A stretch of 39,209 nt of DNA from Helicobacter burdigaliensis (GCF_003670295.1 NZ_QXJG01000015.1:1-39209); one strand, 5' to 3'; positions 1 through 8,607 are shown, counted from the stretch's first letter. Numbers and translations are program-made. Notes: generated from the sequence alone by a model not told the origin.

Positions 1-1
1 T

Positions 2-211
2 CTTATTATTGTATTTTTATATTTAGTGTTTGTGGGTTTAGTGTTATTGTTTATTTGTTGTGCTCGTTATAATTGGGGTATTTTTTTATGGGATATAGAA
101 GTGTTTGTAGGGGTTTATTATTATGGACGGATTATTTATAGATATGCTTATTTGCTTTGTTTGAATTTGCTTGGTCTTTTTTTAAAAAGTTTGAAGGTGA
201 TAGAGAGTTAA
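2..211 (+). pseudogene. C-terminal fragment of a small membrane protein, cut by the window edge
   Basis: A frame open from the first bases to a stop at 211 encodes about 69 residues, mostly hydrophobic (runs of L, V, I, F and Y) and ending in a short basic tail (LKSLKVIES). The first possible start inside the window is a GTG at 26, without a ribosome binding site I can see, so the gene probably begins before the window or is broken. It contains the segment FICCARYNWG, which recurs as FICCAWYNWD in a broken frame near 629. I do not recognise a family. It may be a relic of a small immunity-type membrane protein. Confidence 0.35.
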
Positions 212-629
212 ATTCTTGTTTTTATGGTTCCATTCTTTTAGTTTTTAACTTTCCTTAATATCGTCTATCTACTTCTTTAACCTTTTGTTCTTTTATCTTA
301 TTTTAGTTGGGTAAGTTTATTGTATTATAAAGTATATGAGTATGTTTATTTTTTAGCTATATTTTTATAAGTTTATGTTTAAATGTATTGAATTTATTGT
401 GTATTGCATTAGTTTTAATTTATTATGCTTTTTATATTTATAGTATTCCTTTTATTATAGGGAATAATTTAAATGAGATATATGAATTTTTGCAATGTTG
501 GATTTAAATTATTTTTCCATAGTTATGGTTGTTTTATTGTCTTTTTTATCTTTGTAAATTAAAGTTTTATTATAGTATTGTTATTATTGCTTTATTGTGT
601 TTATGGTTTTACTTTATTTATTGCTTTAT

Positions 630-659
630 TTATTTGTTGTGCTTGGTATAATTGGGATA
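630..659 (+). repeat. Diverged second copy of 51-80
   Basis: The 30 bases at 630-659 match those at 51-80 at 27 positions, in the same reading frame of the encoded peptide (FICCA, one variable residue, YNW). The frame of the second copy ends four codons later at a TAA. Weaker resemblance continues downstream: a TTTTATGGGA followed by GTGTTTGT occurs near 85-110 and again near 771-805. This supports duplication of one small membrane-protein gene followed by decay. Confidence 0.5.
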
Positions 660-907
660 ATGCCTAAGAGGTAATGATTAATTTTTAAAAGATAAATATT
701 TTGTGGTCAAAAATATTAAGTAAATTAGTCTATAATAAAATAATTTATCTGTATTATAGTGTATTTGTCTTTTTTATGGGAATGGATGGGTGTAGAGTGT
801 TTGTGGATTAATAATTTTTGTTGTTGCATTTTTATGTTTAAAAGCTTTTTTGGTATGTTTATTATTAGGATAAGAGTTTATTTTTATTAATATTTGATAG
901 AAATGCA

Positions 908-1027
908 ATGGAATTATTCGTTATTATATACTCTTACATAATGTTTAATCTATTATACATTTATAATGCCATTCCTTTGATTTTGTCTGCAATATTTATA
1001 TTTTTAACATTTTATTTTCTAGTTTAA
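908..1027 (+). pseudogene. Short hydrophobic frame, probable small membrane-protein remnant
   Basis: An ATG frame of 39 codons encodes one or two hydrophobic stretches containing IYNAIPLIL and ending FYFLV. A related segment, IYSIPFII, sits in another broken frame near 440-470, again pointing to duplicated and degraded small membrane-protein genes. No ribosome binding site is clear. It could be expressed as a small protein, but a decayed remnant is the simpler reading. Confidence 0.25.
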
Positions 1028-1181
1028 ACTTGTTTATTGTTGGTTGTTGTGGTATAGGGGTATTTTTTAATATCTATTTTTAAAAGAAAGTTTATGTTTA
1101 GTATTTTATTATTCATAATGGGTTATATTTGCTCATATCTTTTGCTGCATGTAATTGGAACTTATCATTAGGATTTTATAA

Positions 1182-1421
1182 ATGAAGTATTTTGTAATAA
1201 TCTATATCCACCCTATGGATTGGGATATTCCCCACGCCTTTTTGGGACTCACGAAAAATAAAAGTCCTGATGAGTTAGATAAAATAGATTTTCAGCGGTA
1301 TAAACAAATTTATCCTAGTATACTAGGCAATGATTTTAAAGGTAAGGGATTTTTTGGCTTTGCTCCTGTTGAATCTACAACCAGCCATTGGGGTAAAGTG
1401 TATGAAAATAATCAAAAATGA
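1182..1421 (+). pseudogene. Fragment resembling the C-terminal part of a secreted or toxin-like protein
   Basis: A 79-residue soluble frame with HAFLGL near residue 19, GFFGFAP near residue 57 and a terminal HWGKVYEN. This H-x-F-x-G-L then G-F-x-P spacing reminds me of C-terminal modules of bacterial polymorphic toxins, but I cannot name a family. The start has only a weak upstream AGGA. Immediately after the stop, the +1 frame contains IIFVGYSLG, which looks like the G-x-S-x-G nucleophile elbow of a lipase-type alpha/beta hydrolase, so the coding sequence may be frameshifted rather than complete. A small membrane protein follows at 1475, as an immunity gene would. Function is unproven. Confidence 0.35.
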
Positions 1422-1474
1422 AAATAAAAGTATCATATTTGTAGGGTATTCTTTGGGCGAGATTTTGGGGTGCA

Positions 1475-1705
1475 ATGAAAATATTAAAATACTTTATATT
1501 TGCTTGGATAATATCACCTTTAATTGGGCATAATCCAGATAGATTTAAGGAATTTCTCATAGTGATTGGATGGATAATTTTGCCTCCAGTAGTGGTCAAT
1601 CTATGGTTATTTTTAATAACAGGAATTAAAAAATATTTGATAAGGCTTTTTCTATTATTGTTATATTGTCCATTGGCAATTTTATTATATCTTTTATTTG
1701 ATTAA
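1475..1705 (+). CDS. Small membrane protein, possible immunity-type protein
   Basis: A 76-residue protein that is almost entirely hydrophobic, with two to three membrane segments (about residues 5-18, 25-48 and 55-74) separated by short polar turns (HNPDRFKE, GIKK). It directly follows the toxin-like fragment at 1182-1421. A purine stretch (TTTGGGG) lies a few bases before the ATG but the ribosome binding site is poor. Small membrane proteins behind toxin C-terminal fragments are often immunity proteins; here that is only an inference from order. It is one of the few frames in this region without an internal stop and could be intact. Confidence 0.35.
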   Translation: MKILKYFIFAWIISPLIGHNPDRFKEFLIVIGWIILPPVVVNLWLFLITGIKKYLIRLFLLLLYCPLAILLYLLFD

Positions 1706-1716
1706 AAGGAAAAAGT

Positions 1717-1779
1717 ATGGAGCAACAAATCAAGAATCTTAGAAGCTATGCTAATGCAGCAGAAGCTAGTTATTTTTAA
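1717..1779 (+). pseudogene. 20-codon N-terminal stub with a strong ribosome binding site
   Basis: AAAAGGA six bases before an ATG starts a 20-residue peptide ending at TAA: MEQQIKNLRS then YANAAEASYF. The phrase YA-x-x-AEASY resembles the N-terminus I associate with lipase-like (DUF2974-type) toxins of Helicobacter and Campylobacter; this is recalled, not searched. The well-formed initiation region with an early stop suggests the 5' end of a gene whose body has been lost. Another small hydrophobic frame follows 40 bases later. Confidence 0.35.
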
Positions 1780-1818
1780 AAGAGTGGAATAATTTATTAA
1801 AATCTTAAAAGGAAATAA

Positions 1819-1950
1819 ATGAGTGCATTTGGTAGGCTTTATATTGCTTGGGGAATGTTTTAGATGATTGGATTTGGAATTTTTATACCCACAGGGTATG
1901 GATTTGACAATATGGGTTTTACAGATTTTTTCATGATTATTTATTTTTAA
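1819..1950 (+). pseudogene. Small hydrophobic gene interrupted by one TAG
   Basis: An AAAAGGA ribosome binding site lies five bases before the ATG at 1819. The frame gives MSAFGRLYIAWGMF, a TAG at 1861-1863, then immediately ATG and 28 more codons (MIGFGIFIPTG and so on) to TAA at 1950. The two halves share one frame and hydrophobic character, so a single 43-codon membrane protein with one nonsense mutation fits best. Together with the stub at 1717 it repeats the order seen at 1182-1705 (toxin-like fragment, then small membrane protein). Confidence 0.35.
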
Positions 1951-2311
1951 TATTGTATATTTTGCGATAAAAAAAAGAAAGAAAATATATTATAAATGTA
2001 TTATGGATATTATTGGTATTATCCTATGGCTTTTATAATGTATTATATAATCTATTATCTTTAAAACTAAAGAGATAATAAGAGATTGGTTGATTTGGGT
2101 TTTAGAAAACTTTTTGGAGTTTTAGTAAATATTTAAGTGCATAGTTGTCTAAGATTTATGGGTGTTAATAGATTTTAATGTTACAAAATGGGATTTATTT
2201 TTAAGAATTTTTAAAGCTTGTAGAAAATTTTAAACACAAAAAGCTTGTAATCTGGATTTTTAGTTAAAATATTTTTTTAAATTTTATGTTAAATTTGATA
2301 CAAGGAGTTTA

Positions 2312-3745
2312 ATGGAAACTAATGCTACATTAATAGATTCAGCAATAAAGGTGTTTTCTGAATTTGTTGCTGTGTCAAGTAATCTTTTGTATACCTATAT
2401 TTTAGTGTTTGTTTTGATAGCCTGTGGATTGTATTTTACTTTTAGGACAGGCTTTATTCAGCTGAAATTTTTACCACAATCTTTGAAAATCCTAAGAGAA
2501 AAAAGTCAAAAAGAGCATATTTCTCCTTTTGCAGCGTTAATGATCTCTACTGCTTCAAGAGTGGGAATAGGTAATATTGTTGGAGTGGCGGTTGCTATAA
2601 GTGCAGGAGGTGCAGGGGCGCTCTTTTGGATGTGGGTTGTAGCGATATTTGGTGGAGCAAGTGCATTTGTAGAGAGCACTCTAGCGCAAGTTTATAAAAG
2701 AAGAGAAGGGGAGCATAATTATAAAGGTGGGCCTGCTTATTATATCCATAGTGCGTTGAAATCTAAAGCATTTGGAATTGTATTTGCGATTTCTTTGATT
2801 TTGTGTTTTACTTATGGTTTTAATGGTCTGCAATCTTACACGCTTACTTCAGCATTTGAGTTTTATGTAGGCAAAGATGCTTTTAATGAGGGATATATCA
2901 CAACTTTCATCGGACTCATTTTAGCGCTTTTGACGGCTATATTTTTCTTTGGTGGGGGGAAATCTACAGCTTTTATTTCTAAAATCATCGTGCCTGTTAT
3001 GGCATTTGGTTATTTGCTTGTAGCTTTAGCTGTGATTTTTACAAATTTTGGGGAATTGCCTAGAATCTTTTTAGAAATTGTAGAGAAGGCATTTGATTTT
3101 CAAGCTATTTTTGGTGGTTTTGCAGGAAGTGCTATTGTAATAGGGATTAAAAGAGGTTTGTTTTCTAATGAAGCGGGTATGGGTTCAGCACCTAATGCTG
3201 CAGCAGCTGCACACACAAGCCACCCAGCAAAGCAAGGAATGGTGCAAACTTTATCAGTTTTTATTGATACGCTTATTATTTGTTCAGCAACTGCTTTTAT
3301 GGTGCTTTGTTCACAAGAGAATTTAGAGGGTTTAAAGGGTATGCCACTTATTCAAAAAGTAATGCATGGGCATTTTGGTGAGTTTGGATTGCATTTTGTG
3401 AGTATTGCAGTTGTGCTTTTTGCATTTACTTCGCTTGTTGGAAATTATTTTTATTCAGAGATGAATTTTAAATTTATCACAGAGAATAAAACTGCTTTGC
3501 AAATATTCCGCTTAAGTGCTGTGGCTATGGTATTTGTGGGTTCACAGCTTAGTTTAGATCTTGCATGGGATTTTGCTGATGTGGTTATGGGGATTATGGC
3601 ACTTGTTAATATTGTAGCGATTTTGCTTTTAGGAAATATTGCTATTAAAGTGCTAAAAGACTATGAAAAACAAAGAAAAGAAGGTAAAGATCCTGTATTT
3701 AAGGCAAGTGATGTGGGGATTTCTAACACAGAGTGTTGGAAGTAG
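2312..3745 (+). CDS. Alanine/glycine:sodium symporter (AGCS family)
   Basis: An inner-membrane transporter of 477 residues, the usual size for the alanine or glycine:cation symporter family (AlsT/DagA type). Family signatures are visible: VGIGNIVGVAVAISAGGAGA followed by FWMWVVAIFGGASAFVE near residues 85-115, KGGPAYYI near 138, and GLFSNEAGMGSAPNAAAAA near 290. About ten hydrophobic helices are spread along the chain. The ATG follows a good AAGGAG (GATACAAGGAGTTTAATG). The gene is monocistronic and its 3' end overlaps the convergent trpCF by 23 bases. Family members import alanine, glycine or sometimes glutamine with sodium; the exact substrate cannot be read from the sequence. Confidence 0.93.
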   Translation: METNATLIDSAIKVFSEFVAVSSNLLYTYILVFVLIACGLYFTFRTGFIQLKFLPQSLKILREKSQKEHISPFAALMISTASRVGIGNIVGVAVAISAGGAGALFWMWVVAIFGGASAFVESTLAQVYKRREGEHNYKGGPAYYIHSALKSKAFGIVFAISLILCFTYGFNGLQSYTLTSAFEFYVGKDAFNEGYITTFIGLILALLTAIFFFGGGKSTAFISKIIVPVMAFGYLLVALAVIFTNFGELPRIFLEIVEKAFDFQAIFGGFAGSAIVIGIKRGLFSNEAGMGSAPNAAAAAHTSHPAKQGMVQTLSVFIDTLIICSATAFMVLCSQENLEGLKGMPLIQKVMHGHFGEFGLHFVSIAVVLFAFTSLVGNYFYSEMNFKFITENKTALQIFRLSAVAMVFVGSQLSLDLAWDFADVVMGIMALVNIVAILLLGNIAIKVLKDYEKQRKEGKDPVFKASDVGISNTECWK

Positions 3746-5237
3746 CCAGACTTTTTAAAGATTCTAAAAATTTTTGTAATTTTTTAGGATCTTTAATCCC
3801 TATTTTGCTTTCTAGTGAAGAATTGATATCTAGCATTTTTGCCCCTATTTGTTTGAGTTCTTTTAGATTGTGAGTACCTACTCCTCCAGCAACACATAAA
3901 TAATCATTCACTTTTTCTTTGAGTTGTGAAAGCAAATTAAAATCAATGCTTTTTCCACTTCCTCCTCCTAATGTGCTTTTAGAATCCAAAAGAACAAAAG
4001 GACTTAAAAATGAGTTTAAATCCTCTAGTGTAGCGATATTTTTGGCTTCATAAAAAGGAAAATTAGCTTCTTTTAGATTGTAAGTCCCAAAAACTTCCCC
4101 CTTACTTCCGTGTAGCTGAATGGCGTCTATAAAGCCCTCTTTATAAAGTTCTATGGCTTCTTTTAGCTCCTCTTTTTCATCACTTACCACCGCAACTTTT
4201 AAAAGTGGGAAAGATTGAAGTGCAGTGGTGATTTCTTGAATCTTTTTAGGATTCACAAAGCGCGGGGAATTTTTAACCAAAATAAATCCAAGTGCTGCGA
4301 TTTTTTTGGCTTTTGTGGTATCTTTTAGTGCTTCATTTAGAATTTTAGCGCAAGTGAGTGCGTTTTCTTTATTGGTGATTCCACAAATTTTTATAAAACC
4401 TAGCGGAGAATTTAAGAGTATAAAGGCATCGTGGTAAAAATCATTAGGAGAATTTTTGCCTACTTTTAGGCTAGAGATTAGGTTTTGCAAGGTTTTTGTG
4501 GATGTTTTAGTGCTTACAAGATAGCTTCCACATAGTATCCCATCATAGCCTACATTTCCTATCACAAATCCATCAAAACTGCAAGAGATGGAAGATTCAA
4601 AAATAAATTTTGCTTGAATGTTTGTGGCTTTTAGATAGTTTAGCAAGTTTAAAGCTGTGATTTTATCAATTTTGAAAGTATGGAGATTTCTTGAATTAAT
4701 GCCTATTAATTTGGCTTTTAGTGGGGTTATAAAGTCAATCTCCTCTTTGTTATGCACTTCAATAAGAGGAGTAAGATTGAGGGCTAATGCACTTTCATAA
4801 AGCTCTTGTAATTGCTTAAAGCCTCCAAAATCCCCATTTGCAAAAATTGCAGCGATTAATAAAACCATATCTGCACCAAAATCATAAGCTTCTTTTATTT
4901 GCTCTTTGGTGGTGATAAAATCTTTTCTTAAAACACAAGCATGATTAAATTTGTCTTTAATGGCTTTTAAGTCTTGCAAACTGCCCTTAAAATAATCTTC
5001 TTCACAAAGCACAGAGATTGCTCCAGCACCACCCTCTAAATAGCTTTGTGCTAGTTGTGTGGGATTAGGGATTGCTCCTATATCGCCAAGTGTGGGACTA
5101 GCGCGTTTAATCTCTGCGATTACAAAAGGAAAGGTATCTAAAGGAGGGCGTATAAGTGGGGCATTACGCAAGGTGCTAAGGATCTGCTTTTTTTGCTTTT
5201 TGTCTAAAATTTCTTTTAAAATGGTGGGGGTTTGCAT
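3723..5237 (-). CDS. trpCF: Bifunctional indole-3-glycerol-phosphate synthase / phosphoribosylanthranilate isomerase
   Basis: Catalyses two consecutive tryptophan steps: isomerisation of phosphoribosylanthranilate (TrpF) and ring closure to indole-3-glycerol phosphate (TrpC). The 504 residues fit the fused form. The TrpC half (about 1-255) shows IAEIKRASP with the catalytic lysine, VLRKDFI, LIGINSRNL and FESSIS. The TrpF half (about 280-500) shows KICGIT with the catalytic cysteine, QLHGSKGE and LLDSKSTLGGGSGKSIDF. The start lies two bases behind the trpGD stop, so the genes are cotranscribed. Normally trpB and trpA would follow; here the gene instead runs 23 bases into a convergent symporter gene. 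Confidence 0.95.
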   Translation of the reverse strand: MQTPTILKEILDKKQKKQILSTLRNAPLIRPPLDTFPFVIAEIKRASPTLGDIGAIPNPTQLAQSYLEGGAGAISVLCEEDYFKGSLQDLKAIKDKFNHACVLRKDFITTKEQIKEAYDFGADMVLLIAAIFANGDFGGFKQLQELYESALALNLTPLIEVHNKEEIDFITPLKAKLIGINSRNLHTFKIDKITALNLLNYLKATNIQAKFIFESSISCSFDGFVIGNVGYDGILCGSYLVSTKTSTKTLQNLISSLKVGKNSPNDFYHDAFILLNSPLGFIKICGITNKENALTCAKILNEALKDTTKAKKIAALGFILVKNSPRFVNPKKIQEITTALQSFPLLKVAVVSDEKEELKEAIELYKEGFIDAIQLHGSKGEVFGTYNLKEANFPFYEAKNIATLEDLNSFLSPFVLLDSKSTLGGGSGKSIDFNLLSQLKEKVNDYLCVAGGVGTHNLKELKQIGAKMLDINSSLESKIGIKDPKKLQKFLESLKSLATSNTLC

Positions 5238-5239
5238 TT

Positions 5240-6856
5240 TTAATCCTTAAAAATTTTGTGGCTTAGGGTGCTAAAGGTTTCTAGAGTGTTAAAGACTTCT
5301 TTTTTGTTAATAATTTCTTTGGCTAAGAAAAAGCCCTCTTTAATGCTAGAGGCTTCTTCGCAAACATAAAGTGCAGCACCCATGTTGAGTGCGACTAAAT
5401 CAAGCTTGGGAGAGGGAATTGCATTAAAAATATCTAAAGAAATTTTGATATTTTCTTTAGAATCTCCACCTACAAGCATAGAATGATTGACAAAATCTAA
5501 ACCTAATTCAATAGGATTAAAAATAAAGGTGCGAATTTCTCCATTTTTTAGCTCTGTAATTTGTGTAGGAGCACATAAAGAAAGCTCATCATAGCCATCT
5601 AGCCCACTTACAACAAGGGCGCGTTTAACCCCTAAAATTGCTAGTGCTTTTGCCATAATTTCTGTATAAGATTTATCAAATACTCCTATTAATTGATGTG
5701 TGATTTGTGCAGGGTTGCTAAGAGGTCCAATTAAATTAAATGCGGTTTTAAAGCCTAAAGTCGCTCTAGCAGGGGCTGCAAAACGCATAGCCGAATGAAA
5801 TTTTTGTGCAAAAAGAAAGGTAATATTGAGTGTTTTGTAAATTTCCTTTGCATTTTTAATATCCATATTGGCATTAATATTGAGTGCATTTAATAAATCT
5901 GCTGAACCACTTTTGGAAGTAATGGCTCTATTACCATGTTTTATCATCCCAAATCCTTTTGCTTTAGCGTAGTTTGCTAAAAGCAGTGCAGAGGTGGTAG
6001 AAACATTAAAGGTTTTGGCTAAGCTTCCCCCTGTGCCTACCATATCAAAGCGTTTAGAAAAATCATCTTTTATGTTAAAAGGGATTGCTTTTTTCTTTAA
6101 TACCGAAGCAAAACCGGCTAGTTCGTATTCATCTACGCCTTTAATCTCTAAGCTTGTAAGAAAGCTTCCAATTTGTGCTTCGCTTAAATTCCCTTCTGTG
6201 AGTTCATCCATTAGGTTATAGCTTTCTTGAAAATTTAGTGATTTTTGATGGAGTGCTTTATTAAGGTATTCTTTAATAGGGATTGGCTCTCTAGCATAGT
6301 GGAGGAAGTTTAGAAGCATTTTTTGCCCTTCTTTTGTCCCAATAGATTCTGGGTGGAATTGCAAACCTACAAGGTGGTATTGTTTGTGCTCTACTGCCAT
6401 AACCTCGCCATCTTCACTCATTCCGCTAATTAAAAAACAATCAGGAATTTCTTCTTTTTTGCCTACAAGAGAGTGATAGCGTGTAATGGGGGTTTTTTGC
6501 TCTATATGGCGGAAGATACCTTTTTGATTGTGGATAAGGGGTTCTACTTTACCATGCACGATATTTTTAGCATTTTTTATCTCCACGCCAAACGCACTTA
6601 AAATGGCTTGATGTCCTAAGCAGATTCCCAAAATGGGATAAATCCCTTTAAGTTTTTGCACGATTTCTATGCTAATGCCTGCTTCTTTTGGGCTTTTAGG
6701 GCCTGGACCTATTACTATGTAGCTAGGATTTAGGGAAATAATTTCATCTAGGCTAGTTTTATCGTTGCGTAAAACCTTAATGGGATAGTTAAACTCCCTA
6801 AAGGCTTGATAGATATTGTAGGTAAAAGAATCGTAATTATCTATTAAAACAATCAT
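5240..6856 (-). CDS. trpGD: Anthranilate synthase glutaminase fused to anthranilate phosphoribosyltransferase
   Basis: A 538-residue fusion. The N-terminal class I glutamine amidotransferase (about 1-190) opens with IVLIDNYDSFTYNI, has the nucleophile in GICLGHQ (Cys79) and the His-Glu pair in FHPES (His168, Glu170); it supplies ammonia to TrpE. The C-terminal TrpD part (about 195-538) has the phosphoribosyl-pyrophosphate site GTGGS, then KTFNVST, KHGNRA and FAPA-like RFAAPARATLG. It adds phosphoribose to anthranilate. The ATG overlaps the trpE stop as ATGA, so translation is coupled. The fusion also occurs in enterobacteria and in some epsilonproteobacteria. Confidence 0.95.
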   Translation of the reverse strand: MIVLIDNYDSFTYNIYQAFREFNYPIKVLRNDKTSLDEIISLNPSYIVIGPGPKSPKEAGISIEIVQKLKGIYPILGICLGHQAILSAFGVEIKNAKNIVHGKVEPLIHNQKGIFRHIEQKTPITRYHSLVGKKEEIPDCFLISGMSEDGEVMAVEHKQYHLVGLQFHPESIGTKEGQKMLLNFLHYAREPIPIKEYLNKALHQKSLNFQESYNLMDELTEGNLSEAQIGSFLTSLEIKGVDEYELAGFASVLKKKAIPFNIKDDFSKRFDMVGTGGSLAKTFNVSTTSALLLANYAKAKGFGMIKHGNRAITSKSGSADLLNALNINANMDIKNAKEIYKTLNITFLFAQKFHSAMRFAAPARATLGFKTAFNLIGPLSNPAQITHQLIGVFDKSYTEIMAKALAILGVKRALVVSGLDGYDELSLCAPTQITELKNGEIRTFIFNPIELGLDFVNHSMLVGGDSKENIKISLDIFNAIPSPKLDLVALNMGAALYVCEEASSIKEGFFLAKEIINKKEVFNTLETFSTLSHKIFKD

Positions 6857-8349
6857 TGTTTTTCTCCCATAATGGCTTCTTTTAAAGAGAGCATTTTGTT
6901 TTGTGTTTCAAGATATTCGCTAAGTGGATTAGAATCATAAACCACCCCTGCTCCTGCTTGTAAATAATAAATCCCATTTTGATAGACTGCACTTCTAATA
7001 GCAATGGCTAGATTAATATCGCATTCTTTGGTAAAATAGCCTATTGCACCTGCATAAATACATCTTTTATGCTCTTCTAACTCATAAATTGTTTTAATGG
7101 CTTGAATCTTTGGAGCACCACTTACAGTTCCAGCAGGGAAACTTGCTAAAATCGCTTCTTCTTGAGAGTGCATTTTTAAATCCATTTTGCCTTGCACTTC
7201 AGAAACTAGGTGCATCACGCGAGAGTATTTTTCAATAACTTTTTCTTCGCTTACTTTGACACTTCCTCCAATGGCGACTTTGCCAATATCGTTGCGTCCT
7301 AAATCAAGCAACATTAAATGTTCGGCGTTTTCTTTAATATCATTTTTTAGCTCTTCTTCAAATTTTAAATCTTGGAGTTGCGTCTCTCCGCGTGGTCTTG
7401 TCCCAGCGATGGGGCGTAAAGTCAGTGTGGCTGTGCCATCTTCTTCGTTTTTTAGTTTGATAAGCACTTCAGGGGAGCTTCCTATGATATGAAAATGCCC
7501 AAAATTATAATAAAACATATAAGGGCTAGGGTTGCTAATTCTTAAATTTGTATAGGCTTGCAAGGGGGTTAGGTTGCTTTGTATTTGCATACTTACAGAA
7601 GGAACACATTGTAAAAGATTACCTTTATAAATCTCATTTTTTAGAGTAGAAACAATGTTTGTGAAGTATTCTTCTTTGTTGGGTGATAGGATTTTGGATT
7701 CTATTTTTTTGGGGCTAGATTGTGGGATTTTTAAATTCATAAGTGAATCTATAAGCTCTTTTGCTCTTTGTTTGACATCAAAGCTAGAAGTTTCAAAAGA
7801 ATAAGTAATGCTTATAGCATATAAAGATTCATAAAAATGATCAAAAACAACAAAATCTCTCCCAAAAATAAAGGCATTTTCATAAGCTTCATAAAGGGAT
7901 TTTTTCTCTAAATCAATCTCTTCAATCTCGCTAAAAAATTCATAACCCAAATACCCCACTCCCCCAAGCGGTAAAGGCACATCAAGAGGCAGTTTAGAAT
8001 CTTTTGTGCTAGGAGCAAACTCTCTAAAAGCTTTTAGATAATCTAAAAATTTCATAGAAGAGGAGTTGTTAAACATTTTAGGATTCAAAGAAAGAGTTTT
8101 TTTCTCTCCATTTTTTTGAAAGATTAGGGAATATTCTTGCTTTTGCTTTACAATTCTAAAGGCTTCTTCTAATATAAGGATAGAAAAACGCCCTTTGCCA
8201 CTTTTTAAAAAAGCAGATTCTAAAAGCACGCAAGCATTTAGCACTTCACAGACAAGCAAGGGTGTGAGTTTAGAAGCGGGAATTTTTTCTACATACAAAG
8301 AAGCTTTATGGGGGTTATGTGGGGAATTTGAGTTTAAAAAATCAAACAT
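6853..8349 (-). CDS. trpE: Anthranilate synthase component I
   Basis: Converts chorismate plus ammonia to anthranilate and pyruvate, with the TrpG domain of the next gene. The 498 residues match the family. Chorismate-binding motifs are clear: RPIAGTRPRG, DLGRNDIGKV, FPAGTVSGAPKI and YAGAIGYF. Residues 42-45 read LLES, the element that binds tryptophan for feedback inhibition in TrpE proteins, so end-product control of the enzyme is likely retained. First gene of the trpE-GD-CF operon, divergent from rpsA across 258 bases. No Trp-rich leader peptide precedes it. Confidence 0.95.
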   Translation of the reverse strand: MFDFLNSNSPHNPHKASLYVEKIPASKLTPLLVCEVLNACVLLESAFLKSGKGRFSILILEEAFRIVKQKQEYSLIFQKNGEKKTLSLNPKMFNNSSSMKFLDYLKAFREFAPSTKDSKLPLDVPLPLGGVGYLGYEFFSEIEEIDLEKKSLYEAYENAFIFGRDFVVFDHFYESLYAISITYSFETSSFDVKQRAKELIDSLMNLKIPQSSPKKIESKILSPNKEEYFTNIVSTLKNEIYKGNLLQCVPSVSMQIQSNLTPLQAYTNLRISNPSPYMFYYNFGHFHIIGSSPEVLIKLKNEEDGTATLTLRPIAGTRPRGETQLQDLKFEEELKNDIKENAEHLMLLDLGRNDIGKVAIGGSVKVSEEKVIEKYSRVMHLVSEVQGKMDLKMHSQEEAILASFPAGTVSGAPKIQAIKTIYELEEHKRCIYAGAIGYFTKECDINLAIAIRSAVYQNGIYYLQAGAGVVYDSNPLSEYLETQNKMLSLKEAIMGEKQ

Positions 8350-8381
8350 AATAACACTCTTTTTATAAAAAATTTCTTGCT

Positions 8382-8387
8382 ATTTTA
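8382..8387 (-). promoter_or_regulatory. Candidate -10 box of the trp operon
   Basis: Read on the minus strand this is TAAAAT, 32 bases before the trpE ATG. A start about seven bases downstream would leave a leader of roughly 25 bases, too short for a classical attenuator. No -35 element is clear, as is common in this group. Weak evidence from sequence alone. Confidence 0.3.
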
Positions 8388-8566
8388 CTTTAGGCTAGGT
8401 AAAAAAGAATTTATAAAATTAAGCTTTCTTTGCTTTTTTGGATTTTAGAAACGTAAAGATATTAAGTTCATATTTTATTTATGAGTAATTTTTGCCATTC
8501 TTTAAAAGAAAAAGAGAGTATTTTTTAAAATTGGTATATTTTATAGTTTTAAAAGAGTTTTTGTTG

Positions 8567-8572
8567 TAGAAT
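8567..8572 (+). promoter_or_regulatory. Candidate -10 box of rpsA
   Basis: TAGAAT preceded by TTG, with the rpsA ATG 35 bases downstream, leaving a leader of about 29 bases. The upstream sequence is T/A-rich with no obvious -35 element. Position and match to the consensus are the only support. Confidence 0.4.
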
Positions 8573-8607
8573 GGATAGATTTTATTTTATAAAAAGGCAA
8601 AAACAAG

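Larger units (their letters stand above)
1..2311. other. AT-rich region of gene remnants, no intact long gene
   Basis: No reading frame longer than about 80 codons is present on either strand and composition is much more AT-rich than the genes that follow. The stretch holds short, hydrophobic, often stop-interrupted frames on the plus strand (2-211, about 400-510, 908-1027, 1475-1705, 1819-1950), a soluble fragment at 1182-1421, and a 20-codon stub with a good ribosome binding site at 1717. Several fragments resemble one another, so serial duplication followed by decay is likely. The listed pieces are the only ones I can describe; the rest shows nothing recognisable. The neighbouring symporter at 2312 is intact, so decay stops sharply near 2300. 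Confidence 0.6.

Noticed and set aside
1996-2064. Tyrosine-rich 22-codon frame
   Set aside because: Too short, without a ribosome binding site, and expected by chance in this AT-rich stretch.
5059-5250. 63-codon plus-strand frame opposite the start of trpCF
   Set aside because: Antisense shadow of conserved TrpC sequence without an initiation signal.
7187-7492. 101-codon plus-strand frame inside trpE
   Set aside because: It is antisense to the conserved trpE catalytic region, serine-rich in the way of reverse-strand shadows, and has no ribosome binding site.
8350-8607. Possible trp attenuator or leader peptide
   Set aside because: No short frame with tandem Trp codons on the minus strand and no competing hairpins; the candidate -10 box leaves only about 25 bases of leader.
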